A stretch of 64,000 nucleotides of DNA, from positions 16,897,312-16,961,311 of the forward strand of contig OY979719.1 of NCBI GenBank assembly GCA_963855995.1, read 5' to 3'. This stretch comes from Muricea muricata (lineage: Eukaryota > Cnidaria > Anthozoa > Malacalcyonacea > Plexauridae). The position numbers and the translations under genes are program-made. The notes beneath the pieces are model-generated. The model was not told the origin of the DNA, ran no database searches, and saw nothing but the letters and a program-made list of their open reading frames with translations. Shown one piece after another: positions 25,928 to 36,482 of the stretch (the first letter of the stretch is position 1; every line of letters starts with the position of its first letter).

Positions 25928-28900
25928 TCAGTTTGATTTAGTCCTTTTTGAAGGAGGTTCTAGACAATCGCATGCAGGCTTTATGTTCAGATCAGTGTCA
26001 GAATTATTTCCCGGACTGTCTTCGCAAATTGTCGGTTTAACATCGAGACCCGACTCCGGATCAATGCTGGATGTTTCAGCAGCGCTACTAACTGCCTTGA
26101 CATCCGTCTCTTCTTCTGCGCTAGGAGCCGGTTTAATTGGATTAGCTGAAGGATTAGCGGTGGGAATACGCTTTGCACCAGGATTATCCGCAGATTTATT
26201 TAATCCAAGATCTACCTTGATACCAGTCAAGAGGTAACCGCCAGTTCCATCCATCATGATTTGAGGATGAGTCCGCATTGTCATTACCTAGACGAAAGTT
26301 AGAGAAAAAAGGTCAGTGCCATAGATATCTCATATACACTAGATGGTGCATCCCACAGCAGCTGGGAAATTTGCCACCGCTGTGCAAAAATATTGTTGGC
26401 GGCTGAACACAAAATGCAATTAGCATATTATTTGCGAAATACAGATTGGTTTCAGAGGTGCTCGGAATTTAGTTTCTTTGACGAGCCAGTTATAATTTTG
26501 TTCACAATTTTTCACTGATTTCAGTAAAGGACTGATATAGCTGTCAGTTAATCATATTTTGAAGTGATGACATCGTCTGTTCAAGCAAATTTCCAAACTT
26601 TGACATGTGAGTGGGTTGCCAAGAATTAAGAGCGATGTTGAATTTATGTTTGACTTAATACTGAAAAATTTAGCTTTTGCTCCAAAAAGATATTTGTTTC
26701 CTGTTACTTCCAATATGTTAATGTTTCTTTCGAAACCAATTTTTTTGTTTTATAAATTCCGCTCATGGTCAATAGTTTGTTGTGAAACTCGCTACCGGAA
26801 AAGTACTTTAAATTACGGTTGCTGTTGAAATGGTCGTGAACGTGATAAAACATCCACAATCACGTGGGTCGTCAGTGCTCTGATGTCTTTAATGCTGTAT
26901 AAATGTTTTCGTACAAATGGTAAAAATATTTTTCAATTGACTAATGCGTTTGGTCGATCGATTTCAGTGACATATTTGTATAGTTGTTCGAGCACGAGTG
27001 TTGACTAGTTTGAGTCGAATTTTAAAAAATCAGCCTTTTGCTCCAACATGATTTTAGCTGGAACTTGGCCTTCATGTTTATATCTACTCATCTGATTTGT
27101 TAGCGTGCTCTTAAAAATTACGCTAATAGGTTGTTTAGTCCACTGAAAACGCTTGGGATCCATGTTTGTTATACGATTTTTAAATATCACGCGTAAATCA
27201 CGCAATTTCCACGCGTTCACGCAGGCTTATCTGGCGCATGCTCAGACAAATTTCCCAGCTGCTGCATCCCACACTGTGGGCAGGCGAAATTGAAGCCAGA
27301 TCGCAGGCGCTGGTCGTTCCCACAGAGTTGACACGAAGCACGATAATTTGTGTATTTGTATTGCGGAAATGGACAAAGTTGACAATAGGTCTTCTTTTAT
27401 GAAGCTAAAAGCATTTAATACACAAATGCAGAAAAGTATACTGTTTTCTGTATAATTTTTTTAATGAGTGGGAACGACCAATATGGCCGCCGCCTATTGT
27501 TATGAGGGGATACCGCTGAGATTTTTGGCTTCACTTTTGATATGCATATGCGCTATCTAGTGTATATGAGATATCTATGGTCAGTGCAGATAGATTGTGG
27601 AAGTTATCCTAACAAGGACATCACTGGAGCATCAATCCTGGGGGACAGGCTGGGACAAATACGGTAGGAAGTGGACACAGCCTCGTCGGAAGGGACATAC
27701 ATATGATTATCCCTTATTTAACACATATTGGCTTCTCATTGTCGATTCTAACCTGATAAGAACGCCACCAAGTTTCAGTTAGGTCTAGGTTCACAACACT
27801 TTTGCTTTCTCTCAACGCAACAAAGCATTCACTCAAAACCTAAATAACGATGGTTATTTTAGTCAGTATTATGTCTACGTCTCGATACTTGTTGCAACTT
27901 GTCAACAAGTTGCACTGAACTTGTCAATTTCATGCAATTGTAACACGTTTGCTGAAATTAAGTTTGTTGCAGCTTGCCATTTTCAGACTTGCTATAACTT
28001 GTTGAAACAACTTGCAGCAAGTTTTGTCAACCAGCTTGCAACAAGTCTGTTGACAACTTGCAACAGACCTGTTGTCAACAAGCTGTCGCAAGCCATGCGA
28101 ACCATAGAGATTATAAATAACACGAACGCATTCTGATATCGGCTTGTTGATACAAACAAGTCTCGTTCTTTATTTGCTCTTCTAGATTAACATACGTTTA
28201 TCTAACCAATACCAAAGACTGTGAAACTAAATTTCATTCTGTTTGCAAGATGCCAACAGACTTGGTACAACTTGTGGGAGGTTTTTTGTTCTTGCAGCAA
28301 ATTTTACCTCCTTGTAAGGACTATAGACAACGATAGGCCTGGACGGCGCCACAAACTCCATCAGCTTTAGCACAGCAGTTTTGGCGCGAAACTTGGTGGC
28401 AATAACCAGACTACAAACAAAACAATAAAACAGTTGGTTTACATGAAAAACTGTAACTCCTTTTGTGTTACAGTTTGAGAACAAGCAGACTGACCAATCA
28501 AAATAGCTTTCTTTTAACAATTCTAGCGCCCAATTTTCTTCTTCCGCCTTGTTCCTTTTACGCATGTATTTTTCCTGAAGTAATTAAACGAGATACGTTT
28601 TAACCTCAGGTAACGAGTAGACCTACAACGTCGACAGTGTCGGTAACAAGAAACAAAAGTATAATCCACTATCTCATTATACACATGACAAAATTACTGC
28701 AATCTGATTGGACACAAGGGGTGCAAATAGTTCATTTATTGCATTCTCTTAAAAAAGCAACATGGGTACAATAAGCCGATAACTGGTTTATTGACGACAA
28801 GTCTGTTGCAAGTTGTCAACAGACTTGTTGCAAGTTGATTCTCAAAACTTGTTATCCACAGACTTGCTGTAAGTTGTTTCAACAAGTTGTAACAAGTCTG

Positions 28901-31900
28901 CAAATGACAATCGTTGCAACAAGCCTAATTAAAGTTTGTCGCAAATTGTTGACAAGTTGTAACAAGCTGGTAAAATTGACAACTTTCAACAAGTCCGTGG
29001 CGTTTTTGGCTTTGTTTTCAGAAATCACATTTCTGAAAATCGATTACAATTACATGCTTCTTACTGGGCAGGTGTCTACCCACAATGTAGTTTGAGCTTT
29101 CCTAACAGAACTTACTTTTTCAGTAAGTGGTTTGTTGAAGTGTTTTGGTTTACGCTTCTGTTTCGTGGTGGACTCTTCGTTTTTCAGCGAACAATCTTCT
29201 TCGTCAGCGTCACAAGGTGTTTCCATGTCGGGGAAATTTGAATCAAAGTCTTCGTTTACTTCAGTACCCAGAGCTATACGTGCGTATATGTCATATACAA
29301 TTATTTAGTAGAATTGTCGAAATTCAAGCCGGGGATAGTTGGTTGAGAAAAATTGAACGTCAGCTATTCCTGCGAGAGAAACCTATATTTCTGAACTGTT
29401 CTCGGCTTTAATTCAACAAGGCCCAGTCCCATCGTGAACAGATGAGAGAATGGTGCATTTGTAAAGCTAAAAGTAGTGCTTGAAAATATGAAATTTATAT
29501 ACAACGAATGTCACATCTTTCCAAGATACTGACTAGCTGATCTGACAGTGAGTAAAAGGCCTGGAACTAGCTACCAAATAGAAATCTATTTTGCTGTTGT
29601 TAAGCACTTATATCTTTTGTTTTTCTTTGTGAAACTTGTTGAAACTTAGTAACTGTCTTTAATAAAGAAAATTGTAAGCCTACCAGAAATTTAAAAACTA
29701 AGTAAATTATATTTCATGAGAAGTTTAAAAATCTTTGATCGAAAAATGGATTTCTACTTGACAACTAGTGCTAGTGTTTTCCGTGTTTTCAGATCAACTG
29801 GGAATATTCATAGACAATGTTTCTCAATAATCTACAGCGTTCTCTCACCTTCCTTTTCCAGGCTTTGTAGAATGTTGATCTTATTCATTGGAAATCCACT
29901 GAGGATTTTTGTTTCATCTTCAGAAAGACCAAAATGAGGTAACAACAGCCTAGAAAAATTTTGAAGAATATTTTTGCCTTCTTTAAAAGAACGTTTAGAA
30001 AAAATTTTCAACAGGGCAATAAAATTACAAATAAACAAATCCATTCGTACTTGATACAAAATCCGCTTACCTAATTGGAAAATCGCCGTTGAACAATTGA
30101 ACGACGTTTCCAAATCCTAACCGAATTTATACAAAATATAACGTTACTGTTTGTCAAATGTTTTTTTTTTAGTTTTTAAAAAATTTAAATTCTAGATCAA
30201 ATTTATGCAAATGCAATCGTCGACTGATTACTTTTTTATATTTTGAAGCTCTCGCTATTATACATGGCTGTAAGCGGTGATCAAAATTGAGAAGCGGGAG
30301 CTTTGCATATAGCCATGTATGACAGATTTTGTGCAGTTGCCAATTGCTAACGCACATAAACTTTTTGAATTGTGAATACTCATTAGCACAGCTGAAAAGA
30401 GCATCCTAAATTTAGTAAAATTGTGAAGTTTGGTTGCAAAACATTGTAAAGTGTCCAAAATATTGTGAAGTTTGCGAATTTTGTATACTTTTGTATTATG
30501 GACGGAGAAGTGTAATCAGTTTTCGAAACGTGATTTCGAAACATTACACTTTTCCGCGCATAATACAAAAGTATACAAAATTTGCAAACTTCACAGGGCT
30601 ATTTTTCCAACATTTCACAATATTTTGCAACCAAAGTCCACAATTTTACAAAATTTAGGATGCTCTTCCCAGCTGTACTAATGAATATTCCTAATTCAAA
30701 AGTTTGTCCAAAAGGGGAATCGTCCATTCTGTTTTTACGATTCAGGCAGTGAAAGGACCTAGTATTCTTGGGTTTCACTACGCACATTTGGCAGTAAATC
30801 TGAGTGGGGGGGGGGGTCAACCCAAAATGTATTGATGATTATACTGTACTGGAGTGAACAAATCTCACGAAATTGCACATATAGTTGCTGCAAAACAAAA
30901 GTTCAACACATACAGCGAAAAATTATTTCGCTCCAATGACTGTGTATCGATTTGGAGAAATTTATGACGTCACGTGAAAACCAAGAATATCAATGTTTGT
31001 TTTCTATATCAGTGAGAAAAACCCCATTCAATCTCACTTCCACTTGCTCCCGTTTAGCTGCCATTCGGTTTTGCATCCGTTTTTGCCTCGTACGTTACCT
31101 GCCATGCGATGTAGGATGGCTCCAGCCAAAAAGCTCTGTGTACTCTCCAAGAGCAACACGTTTATGTTGCTATGAATATTAGCCATGGTTAAAATCTGCG
31201 ACACAGCATCCGTCCGTAGCTCCCTTAAGGAGACAAACACTCAGGTACAAAGTACAAATGACACATTAAATTTTCTTGTTATAACTTTAAAGGTTCTATA
31301 AACAAGCATATTACATGGTTACAGGTGATGTCAACGTTATTCTGACGTTTAAAACAATATTTTGACAAGTACTTACAGTATTTTCGGGGACGCCGTGGAG
31401 TACAACATCTCGGAAACAAGACGAAGTGTCGGTTTAAGAATTGTAATCTGTGCAAGATGCCTATAACAACAATTGACTGATTTGCAGGCCCAATTGTATC
31501 TCCTAGTCAAATATCACAGTTTTTGCTACTGGCTAGTTTAGGAGTCTGCTCTATGAGTCTCTTGAAGTCCTGGTCTTGGACTGTGAGCTATATGCCTACC
31601 CTGTCTAGGACTTTAATATACCTTTTTCTTTTCTTTTTCAGGTATTTTTCCTGAGAAAACTCTGTTTTCTTATCAAACGTTTCGCTATTTTCAATCAACT
31701 GCTCAATAATGTCCTAGTAAAAATACAGAGTTGTAATTTTGCAGCACACTGTGCAAAATTTTTTTTGTAATTTCTCATAATTCTAGCATAGTATTGGTAT
31801 TAGCTCCAGTAAGTAGTATAGTATTTATGGTGTTAATCTAGAGAGTACAGTATTTAGACTGGTATAGTATAAATTAGTCAGGAATAGAGTTATAATAGTT

Positions 31901-34108
31901 TATTATAAATAACCTTTCTTTTCAGACAAGTTTTAAACATCACTCCAGACTGATAAATTAACTAAAAATAAATCCAGGAGTTGCTTGTGCAAGGTGTTGG
32001 GTTGATGGGCTATCCACTTGACACCACTTTGTTGACCAGTATACAAAGTGCTAGTTAATAAACTTTAAAATTACAAATGGGCTTCACAATTGAGGGAATT
32101 GTCTTGTAAACAGAAAATACAGAAAATTGCTATGTGGGTGACTTACTTCGCCTTGAAAACCCTGTGCCTTTAGATCCATGATGGCATCTTTTGTTAATTT
32201 CTGAGAATTGCCATCATCATTCAGATACTGGTTATTGTCACCTGAATGGTAATGTGTGCAAAACCATAATTATGAAGTCTGTAATAGCATTACATTTGCA
32301 ATAGAGTGATAAATTTACCCATTCACTGTTATTGTAAGATCAATTAATAACAAAACTAGAAAATATTACTGCATGGGAAGCCCACAATGGGTTAAACTAG
32401 ATTGTTGCGTTGTGCCTCTCACCACTGAAACCAAGTCTGGTATGGTATTCATGCGGGTCAAGTTCCTCTAGTTGATTTCTCCTGTGTTGGGTTTTCCTCT
32501 GGGTACATTAGTTTTCCTCCCTGACTAAAATCAACATATCAAGGCAGTATGGGTCTACAGAACTTGGCACCTGCTGTTGTGTTGAAAAGCCCTTGTGAAA
32601 TTGCCCTTCAAGCAAACTTTACTCTCTTATGTATTTGCAGATATCAACCAGAACTGCATCAAGCTGTTGTAGATAAGATGAACCATTCCTGTTTGAAGTC
32701 ATGAAAAGCAGTCAAAAAAAAATTTCTCTACATCTAATAGTGTTGTCAATAAAATTGCTTGCTTAAGTTCTCTATTTAACTACAGCTGGTCTCTATTTAA
32801 CTAGCTCTCTGTTTAACTACAAACAGTGTTGTTTGGATGACACTTTCTTGGTTAATGCCAAAATTGTGATGAAAGTGTTGAACAAGAAAACAAACCTGAC
32901 ATTTGAGAGGGTTTAGGCTGCTCTCCTCCTACATCAGAAATTGTAAGATGGCCATTGTTGCCAACTTTAAATATTGTTCCATATTTACAACCAATCGCAG
33001 TGTCCAAATAGAAATGCAACTTATGTACATTCAATTTCCTGAAGTGATTAAGAATCAATTAAACTTAGTGTAATGATGATTTATTAATTTATATATTATA
33101 TAATTTAGTGCGATGATGTTTATTATATAATTTATTTATTTAAATAGCCTAAAGGCACGCAAAACAAATGTTTGTACATATACATGCATATACAATGTAA
33201 AAAACTCACAGCTTGCGCGGTCAATCCTTATACCAACAAACCATTAGCATTTGGTTTGTGTTGCTTGTCCCATATCAACAACAAGTTTGGAACAACTTGT
33301 AAGCTTGAAAGCTTTTCTTGTTACAAGTTTGTCCTAGCCCCATAACTTATGCCTGTTGTAACAAGATTGTCACAAATATTGCAAATCCGCAAATCTGGTA
33401 AAAAATCGCTGTTGATATGAAACCTGAACAATTTAATAGCTTAAATCTGCCATTCTGTGAGTTTATGCCCCCCCCCCTATCAGTGAACGATGCTATCCAA
33501 AAGTGAAACCAATTGGGGACCATTCCTGGTCAGTGTGATGAAAAAATATGCATTTTTTTACCAAAGCTTTAGATTCGGCAGGATCACCCCCTCCTGTTGT
33601 AAACATTGCAGATGTTTAAAGCAGGGGGGTGTCCAAGCTCATCCAGCCAGAGTTGGTAAAAAATATACCAGATCTGGTCACGCTGTTCCTGGTCCGCTCA
33701 AACATGTGGTTGAGTCTACTTTTAAGATAAGGTGGCAATTTTGGTGTAGACGCACAAAAAAATGTGTTCAATGGAAAGCTGGAAAGGAGAATGACACCCA
33801 ACTACCCAAGAAAGCTTCATAACTGCCATTTTTGGCTTCACTTTTCAAGTCATTCAAGACGAGAGTTAATGTAATACTGCTCACTGCAGTATTCTTGACT
33901 TGCAACCAATTCACACACAGTGATACAGACACCTTGATAACGTCACTTGTGTTGCTATCCATGATGAAATTACAAATTTCCTGACACACGTGGAAATACC
34001 TTCGAATCGTTGGAATACTCACTTTTTACGGCTTACTACCTCAGATCTTAAGTATGTCCCCCTTTGGATTATTACTCTGCAGCCTTCTTCAATTATAGCA
34101 CCATCCAT
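25928..34108 (-). CDS. TRMT6: tRNA (adenine-N1)-methyltransferase non-catalytic subunit TRM6
   Basis: Thirteen coding exons, all phase-consistent: 34108-34023, 33038-32896, 32241-32147, 31713-31622, 31460-31377, 31223-31099, 30116-30071, 29949-29849, 29273-29116, 28574-28495, 28410-28308, 27839-27753, 26287-25928 (519 aa; human about 497). Recognition rests on the ordered family motifs: LHFYLDTAIGCKYGTIFKV (N-terminal part), NDDGNSQKLTKDAIMDLKAQ, a KTEFSQEKYLKKK helix, a Rossmann-like methyltransferase-derived middle (FGNVVQLFNGDFP, FGLSEDETKILSGFPMNKIN), then VIATKF...FVAPSRPIVVYSPYKE, LTETWWRSYQ and HPQIMMDGTGGYLLTGIKV. TRM6 partners with TRMT61A to make N1-methyladenosine at tRNA position 58; TRM6 is the tRNA-binding, non-catalytic half. 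After the conserved core the C-terminus is acidic, low-complexity and ends in a basic PSKRTKSN, a possible nuclear signal. A transposable element sits in the last intron, close to its acceptor. SCYL1 is the divergent neighbour. Confidence 0.95.
26320..27579. mobile_element. 1,260-bp DNA element with 8-bp target-site duplication
   Basis: Terminal inverted repeats CATAGATATCTCATATACAC (26320) and its complement ending at 27579 are perfect over at least 24 bases. They are flanked by the direct repeat GTCAGTGC at 26312-26319 and 27580-27587. An 8-bp duplication fits hAT or P superfamilies; the CA-start resembles P-type ends. No transposase frame is present, so it is non-autonomous. Inside, GCAGCTGGGAAATTTG and TGGTCGTTCCCAC each recur inverted, suggesting nested or composite structure. 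Confidence 0.9.
27885..28175. repeat. CAACTTG-word repeat block H
   Basis: In the TRMT6 intron between exons 11 and 12, starting about 45 bases upstream of the exon 12 acceptor. It contains TTGCAACTTGTCAACAAGTT, TTGCAACAGACCTGTTGTCA and the GAACGCATTCTGATATCGGC edge. Confidence 0.7.
28790..29005. repeat. CAACTTG-word repeat block I
   Basis: TRMT6 intron between exons 9 and 10. It runs CAAGTCTGTTGCAAGTTGTC, AACTTGTTATCCACAGACTT and GACAAGTTGTAACAAGCTGG, roughly the inverse orientation of block H, so the two could fold together around exons 10 and 11. Confidence 0.7.
30359..30704. repeat. MITE-like inverted-repeat element in TRMT6 intron
   Basis: AACTTTTTGAATT...CATTAG at the left pairs with CTAATG...AATTCAAAAGTT at the right. 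Inner arms TTGCGAATTTTGTATACTTT and AAAGTATACAAAATTTGC also pair across a short centre. The GCATCCTAAATTTAG / CTAAATTTAG-type border and the TTTTGCAACCAAA words relate it to the 10093 and 20268 copies. Confidence 0.75.
33260..33376. repeat. CAACTTG-word repeat block J (fragment)
   Basis: TRMT6 intron 1 fragment with GTGTTGCTTGTCCCATATCA, AACAAGTTTGGAACAACTTG and TGTTGTAACAAGATTGTCAC, all words seen in block A. Confidence 0.55.
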
Positions 34109-34365
34109 AGTCTAAAATATTATCATCTGTCGCAAAAAACGGACGAAATTGGACAAAGTTCAATGAACTATAAATACATCGTTTATTTATAAACAATAGG
34201 CATCATTAATACTTCATGTAAGGAACATGTTAATAAACGACATTCGAGGGCTGCGATAAAACGCGGGAAAGGAATGCGGAACCATTGTGCGGAACGGAAT
34301 GGATTAGAGTTCCGAAAATGTACATTACTTAGTAGTTAGTAATTGCGGTAACCACTGAGTATTTT

Positions 34366-35121
34366 TATAAAATATAAAACAATGGTAATACCGAATATTG
34401 AAATTATTTTTATTACTCAATTAACGTTTCATCAGGAGTGGATTAAATCAATTAAATTACACGCTGGCTGCTAAATATAATTACAAGAACATGACATCAA
34501 TTGAAAATTGACAGTTCTAGTGATGCTTTCGTGCCATGATTGAGTTCAGGATTCTGTCTGCGAATTACATCTCATTAAGGATTTCACTCCCAAACAACGG
34601 TATACTCAAAGTAACGCTAGCACCAAGGAACTAAATAGGTTACCTATGTATGAGCGAGAGCAGTCAGGACATGCAGGAAAATTTATACACAACAGTCGAC
34701 CCCACAGACTCGGAAATCTTTAAACATATCAATACCTGTAAGCACTTTAGCTATTTAACAAACATACTAACACTTAACACCGACGAATCGCAGCCAAACA
34801 TAATTGTTTATCTTACTAATTTCCTGCTCAACAACACTATGATAATTGACAAAGCCAAACACTGGTCACTTCTACTCTTCAAAGAATCTTTCGCAATTCG
34901 GAGACAGAATTCTGAACTCAATCATTGAACGAAAGCATCACTAGAACTGTCAATTTTCAATTAATGTCACTTCCTTATAATTATAGTAATCGCTATATAT
35001 TTAGCAGCAAGCGTGTAATTTAATCCAGTTCTGATGATGACTTTAGACAAGTCGAAACGCTGAGCAATAAAAATGATTTCAATATTAATTCGGTATTACC
35101 ATTGTTTTAATTTATATTTTA
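34366..35121. mobile_element. Foldback made of two Penelope-like 3' ends
   Basis: Arms 34366-34567 and 34892-35121 are inverted copies. Each includes the tail word CATCACTAGAACTGTCAATT (or complement), a TTTAATCCA...GATGA segment, an AATAAAAATNATTTCAATATT stretch and a GGTATTACCATTGTTTTA end. The CTGATGATGACTTTAGACAA / GTCGAAACGC signature is typical of the 3' ends of Penelope-like elements. The unpaired middle carries the coding remnant at 34650-34928. Confidence 0.6.
34650..34928 (+). pseudogene. C-terminal fragment of a Penelope-like element protein
   Basis: A 92-codon frame with the segments CKHFSYLTNILTLN, NTMIIDKAKHWSLLLFKES and FAIRRQNSELNH resembles the C-terminal part (region of and after the GIY-YIG nuclease) of Penelope-like reverse-transcriptase proteins. 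It ends in a stop where the inverted arm at 34510-34545 still reads a Gly codon and continues for more than ten residues, so this copy is truncated by substitution. No reverse-transcriptase core is present. Family assignment is from motif resemblance only. Confidence 0.5.
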
Positions 35122-35201
35122 GCAATCAGTACACAATTAATAATTCAACTGTATATTTCGAATTTATTGATTCATCTTGTGCAGAAAGGGTACGACTATT
35201 G

Positions 35202-36051
35202 GGAGAGTTATGAAATGGAGAGTTATCTCGGAGAGTTCTGATTTTTAGAGAGTTTTGTCCGAGCCACGCCCACCTTTCCAAACGACCACGCCCAATTTGT
35301 TAACTTCCCCGATGTTTGGTTGAGCTAACATGAGAGAGTTATGTTTCTACGTAACTCTTTCTTGTCAACATTGTGAAGATGTTAGAGAGTTATAATTTTT
35401 TAGTTGTTTAGATATTGTTTGTTTTGGGGACCTGTTTGTTTAATAGTTTTGTTGAAAAACAATAATAAACTAATGGCATGTACCAACCTCACCATAAGTA
35501 TTAAAGCGCTTTATTCAGTTCTTGTTGACGATAATTCTCAATGAAGACAATTATTACATTCCAGTCTTGCCAGACTTTTAGCGAAAATTTTGTACTTTGC
35601 TTGTATTTTCTACATGCAGAAATTCCGCTTTCTCAACATCTTCGTTTGTGTTTAAACTCGGCCATTCGACATTCCTGCCATTTCGTTGTTTTGGAAAAAT
35701 CATTAATTGTACTGCAGTGAAATGCAGTGCAATTAATGAAATAATTGTACTCCTCTCAACCAATCAGTAATTTTGTCATGCTAATGATAACCACCGAAAC
35801 ACTGACATAACTCTCTTCATTTCCTCAATTGTGAGCACTGAGAGTAATAAAAAATGATAACTCTCAAACATTTTCATAATGTTGATGAGAGAGAGAGTTA
35901 CGTAAAAACAAAACTCTCTCATGTTAATTCAGGTAAACATCAGAAGACTTAAGAAATTGGGTGTGGTTATTTTAAAAAAAGTGGTCGTGGTTCGGATATA
36001 ATTCACCAAAATCATAACTCTCCGAGATAACTCTCCACCTCATAACTCTCC
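35202..36051. mobile_element. 850-bp terminal-inverted-repeat element (GGAGAGTTATGA ends)
   Basis: The ends GGAGAGTTATGA (35202) and TCATAACTCTCC (ending 36051) start long inverted arms that include GAGAGTTATCTCGGAGAGTT, the CCACGCCCA/GGGTGTGG block, GATGTTT...CATGAGAGAGTT and TACGTAACTCT. The centre (about 35,410-35,810) is not paired and has only a short frame without recognisable domains. The target-site duplication is not obvious. Confidence 0.8.
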
Positions 36052-36482
36052 GTTTAGCCGGTCCCGTACAGAAATACACGAATGAATTTTTAATTGTGCA
36101 TTAAGTCTGCATATTTTCGGAATAACTCTGATCTTATACTGTATTTGCTGAAACTATCAGCCGGTCAAGGATTGTATAACGGGATGAAGGAAGCGGAATC
36201 CGACAGCTGCTGGTCAAAGGCTGCTGATGGTAGAATTTTCGATAGCCGATTAGCGGAATTTTTTAGAGCTGATTGACGGAATTTATTAGCAATAGCTGAT
36301 TGACGGAAAGTTTGATCATGCGCATAAGAAATTTTGGAAAAAATTTGCCCGCATGACGTTCGGTCAGCCGTCATTCCAAGAACAACAATAATGTTCTGTT
36401 TTGCCACGAAAGATTGCCACGAAAGCTTGGAAATATGATAAAATATTGGAGGACCTAAATATTTTCTTTTCCATTTTTTGAC

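Larger units (their letters stand above)
34109..36482. other. Divergent TRMT6-SCYL1 intergenic region
   Basis: The head-to-head promoter region. About 34366-35121 and 35202-36051 are inserted elements, leaving only about 250 bases next to the TRMT6 start and about 430 bases before the SCYL1 start as candidate native promoter sequence. No TATA box was identified at either start. Confidence 0.6.

Noticed and set aside
30434-30681. Overlapping frames on the plus strand near 30.5 kb
   Set aside because: They lie inside the inverted-repeat MITE at 30359-30704.
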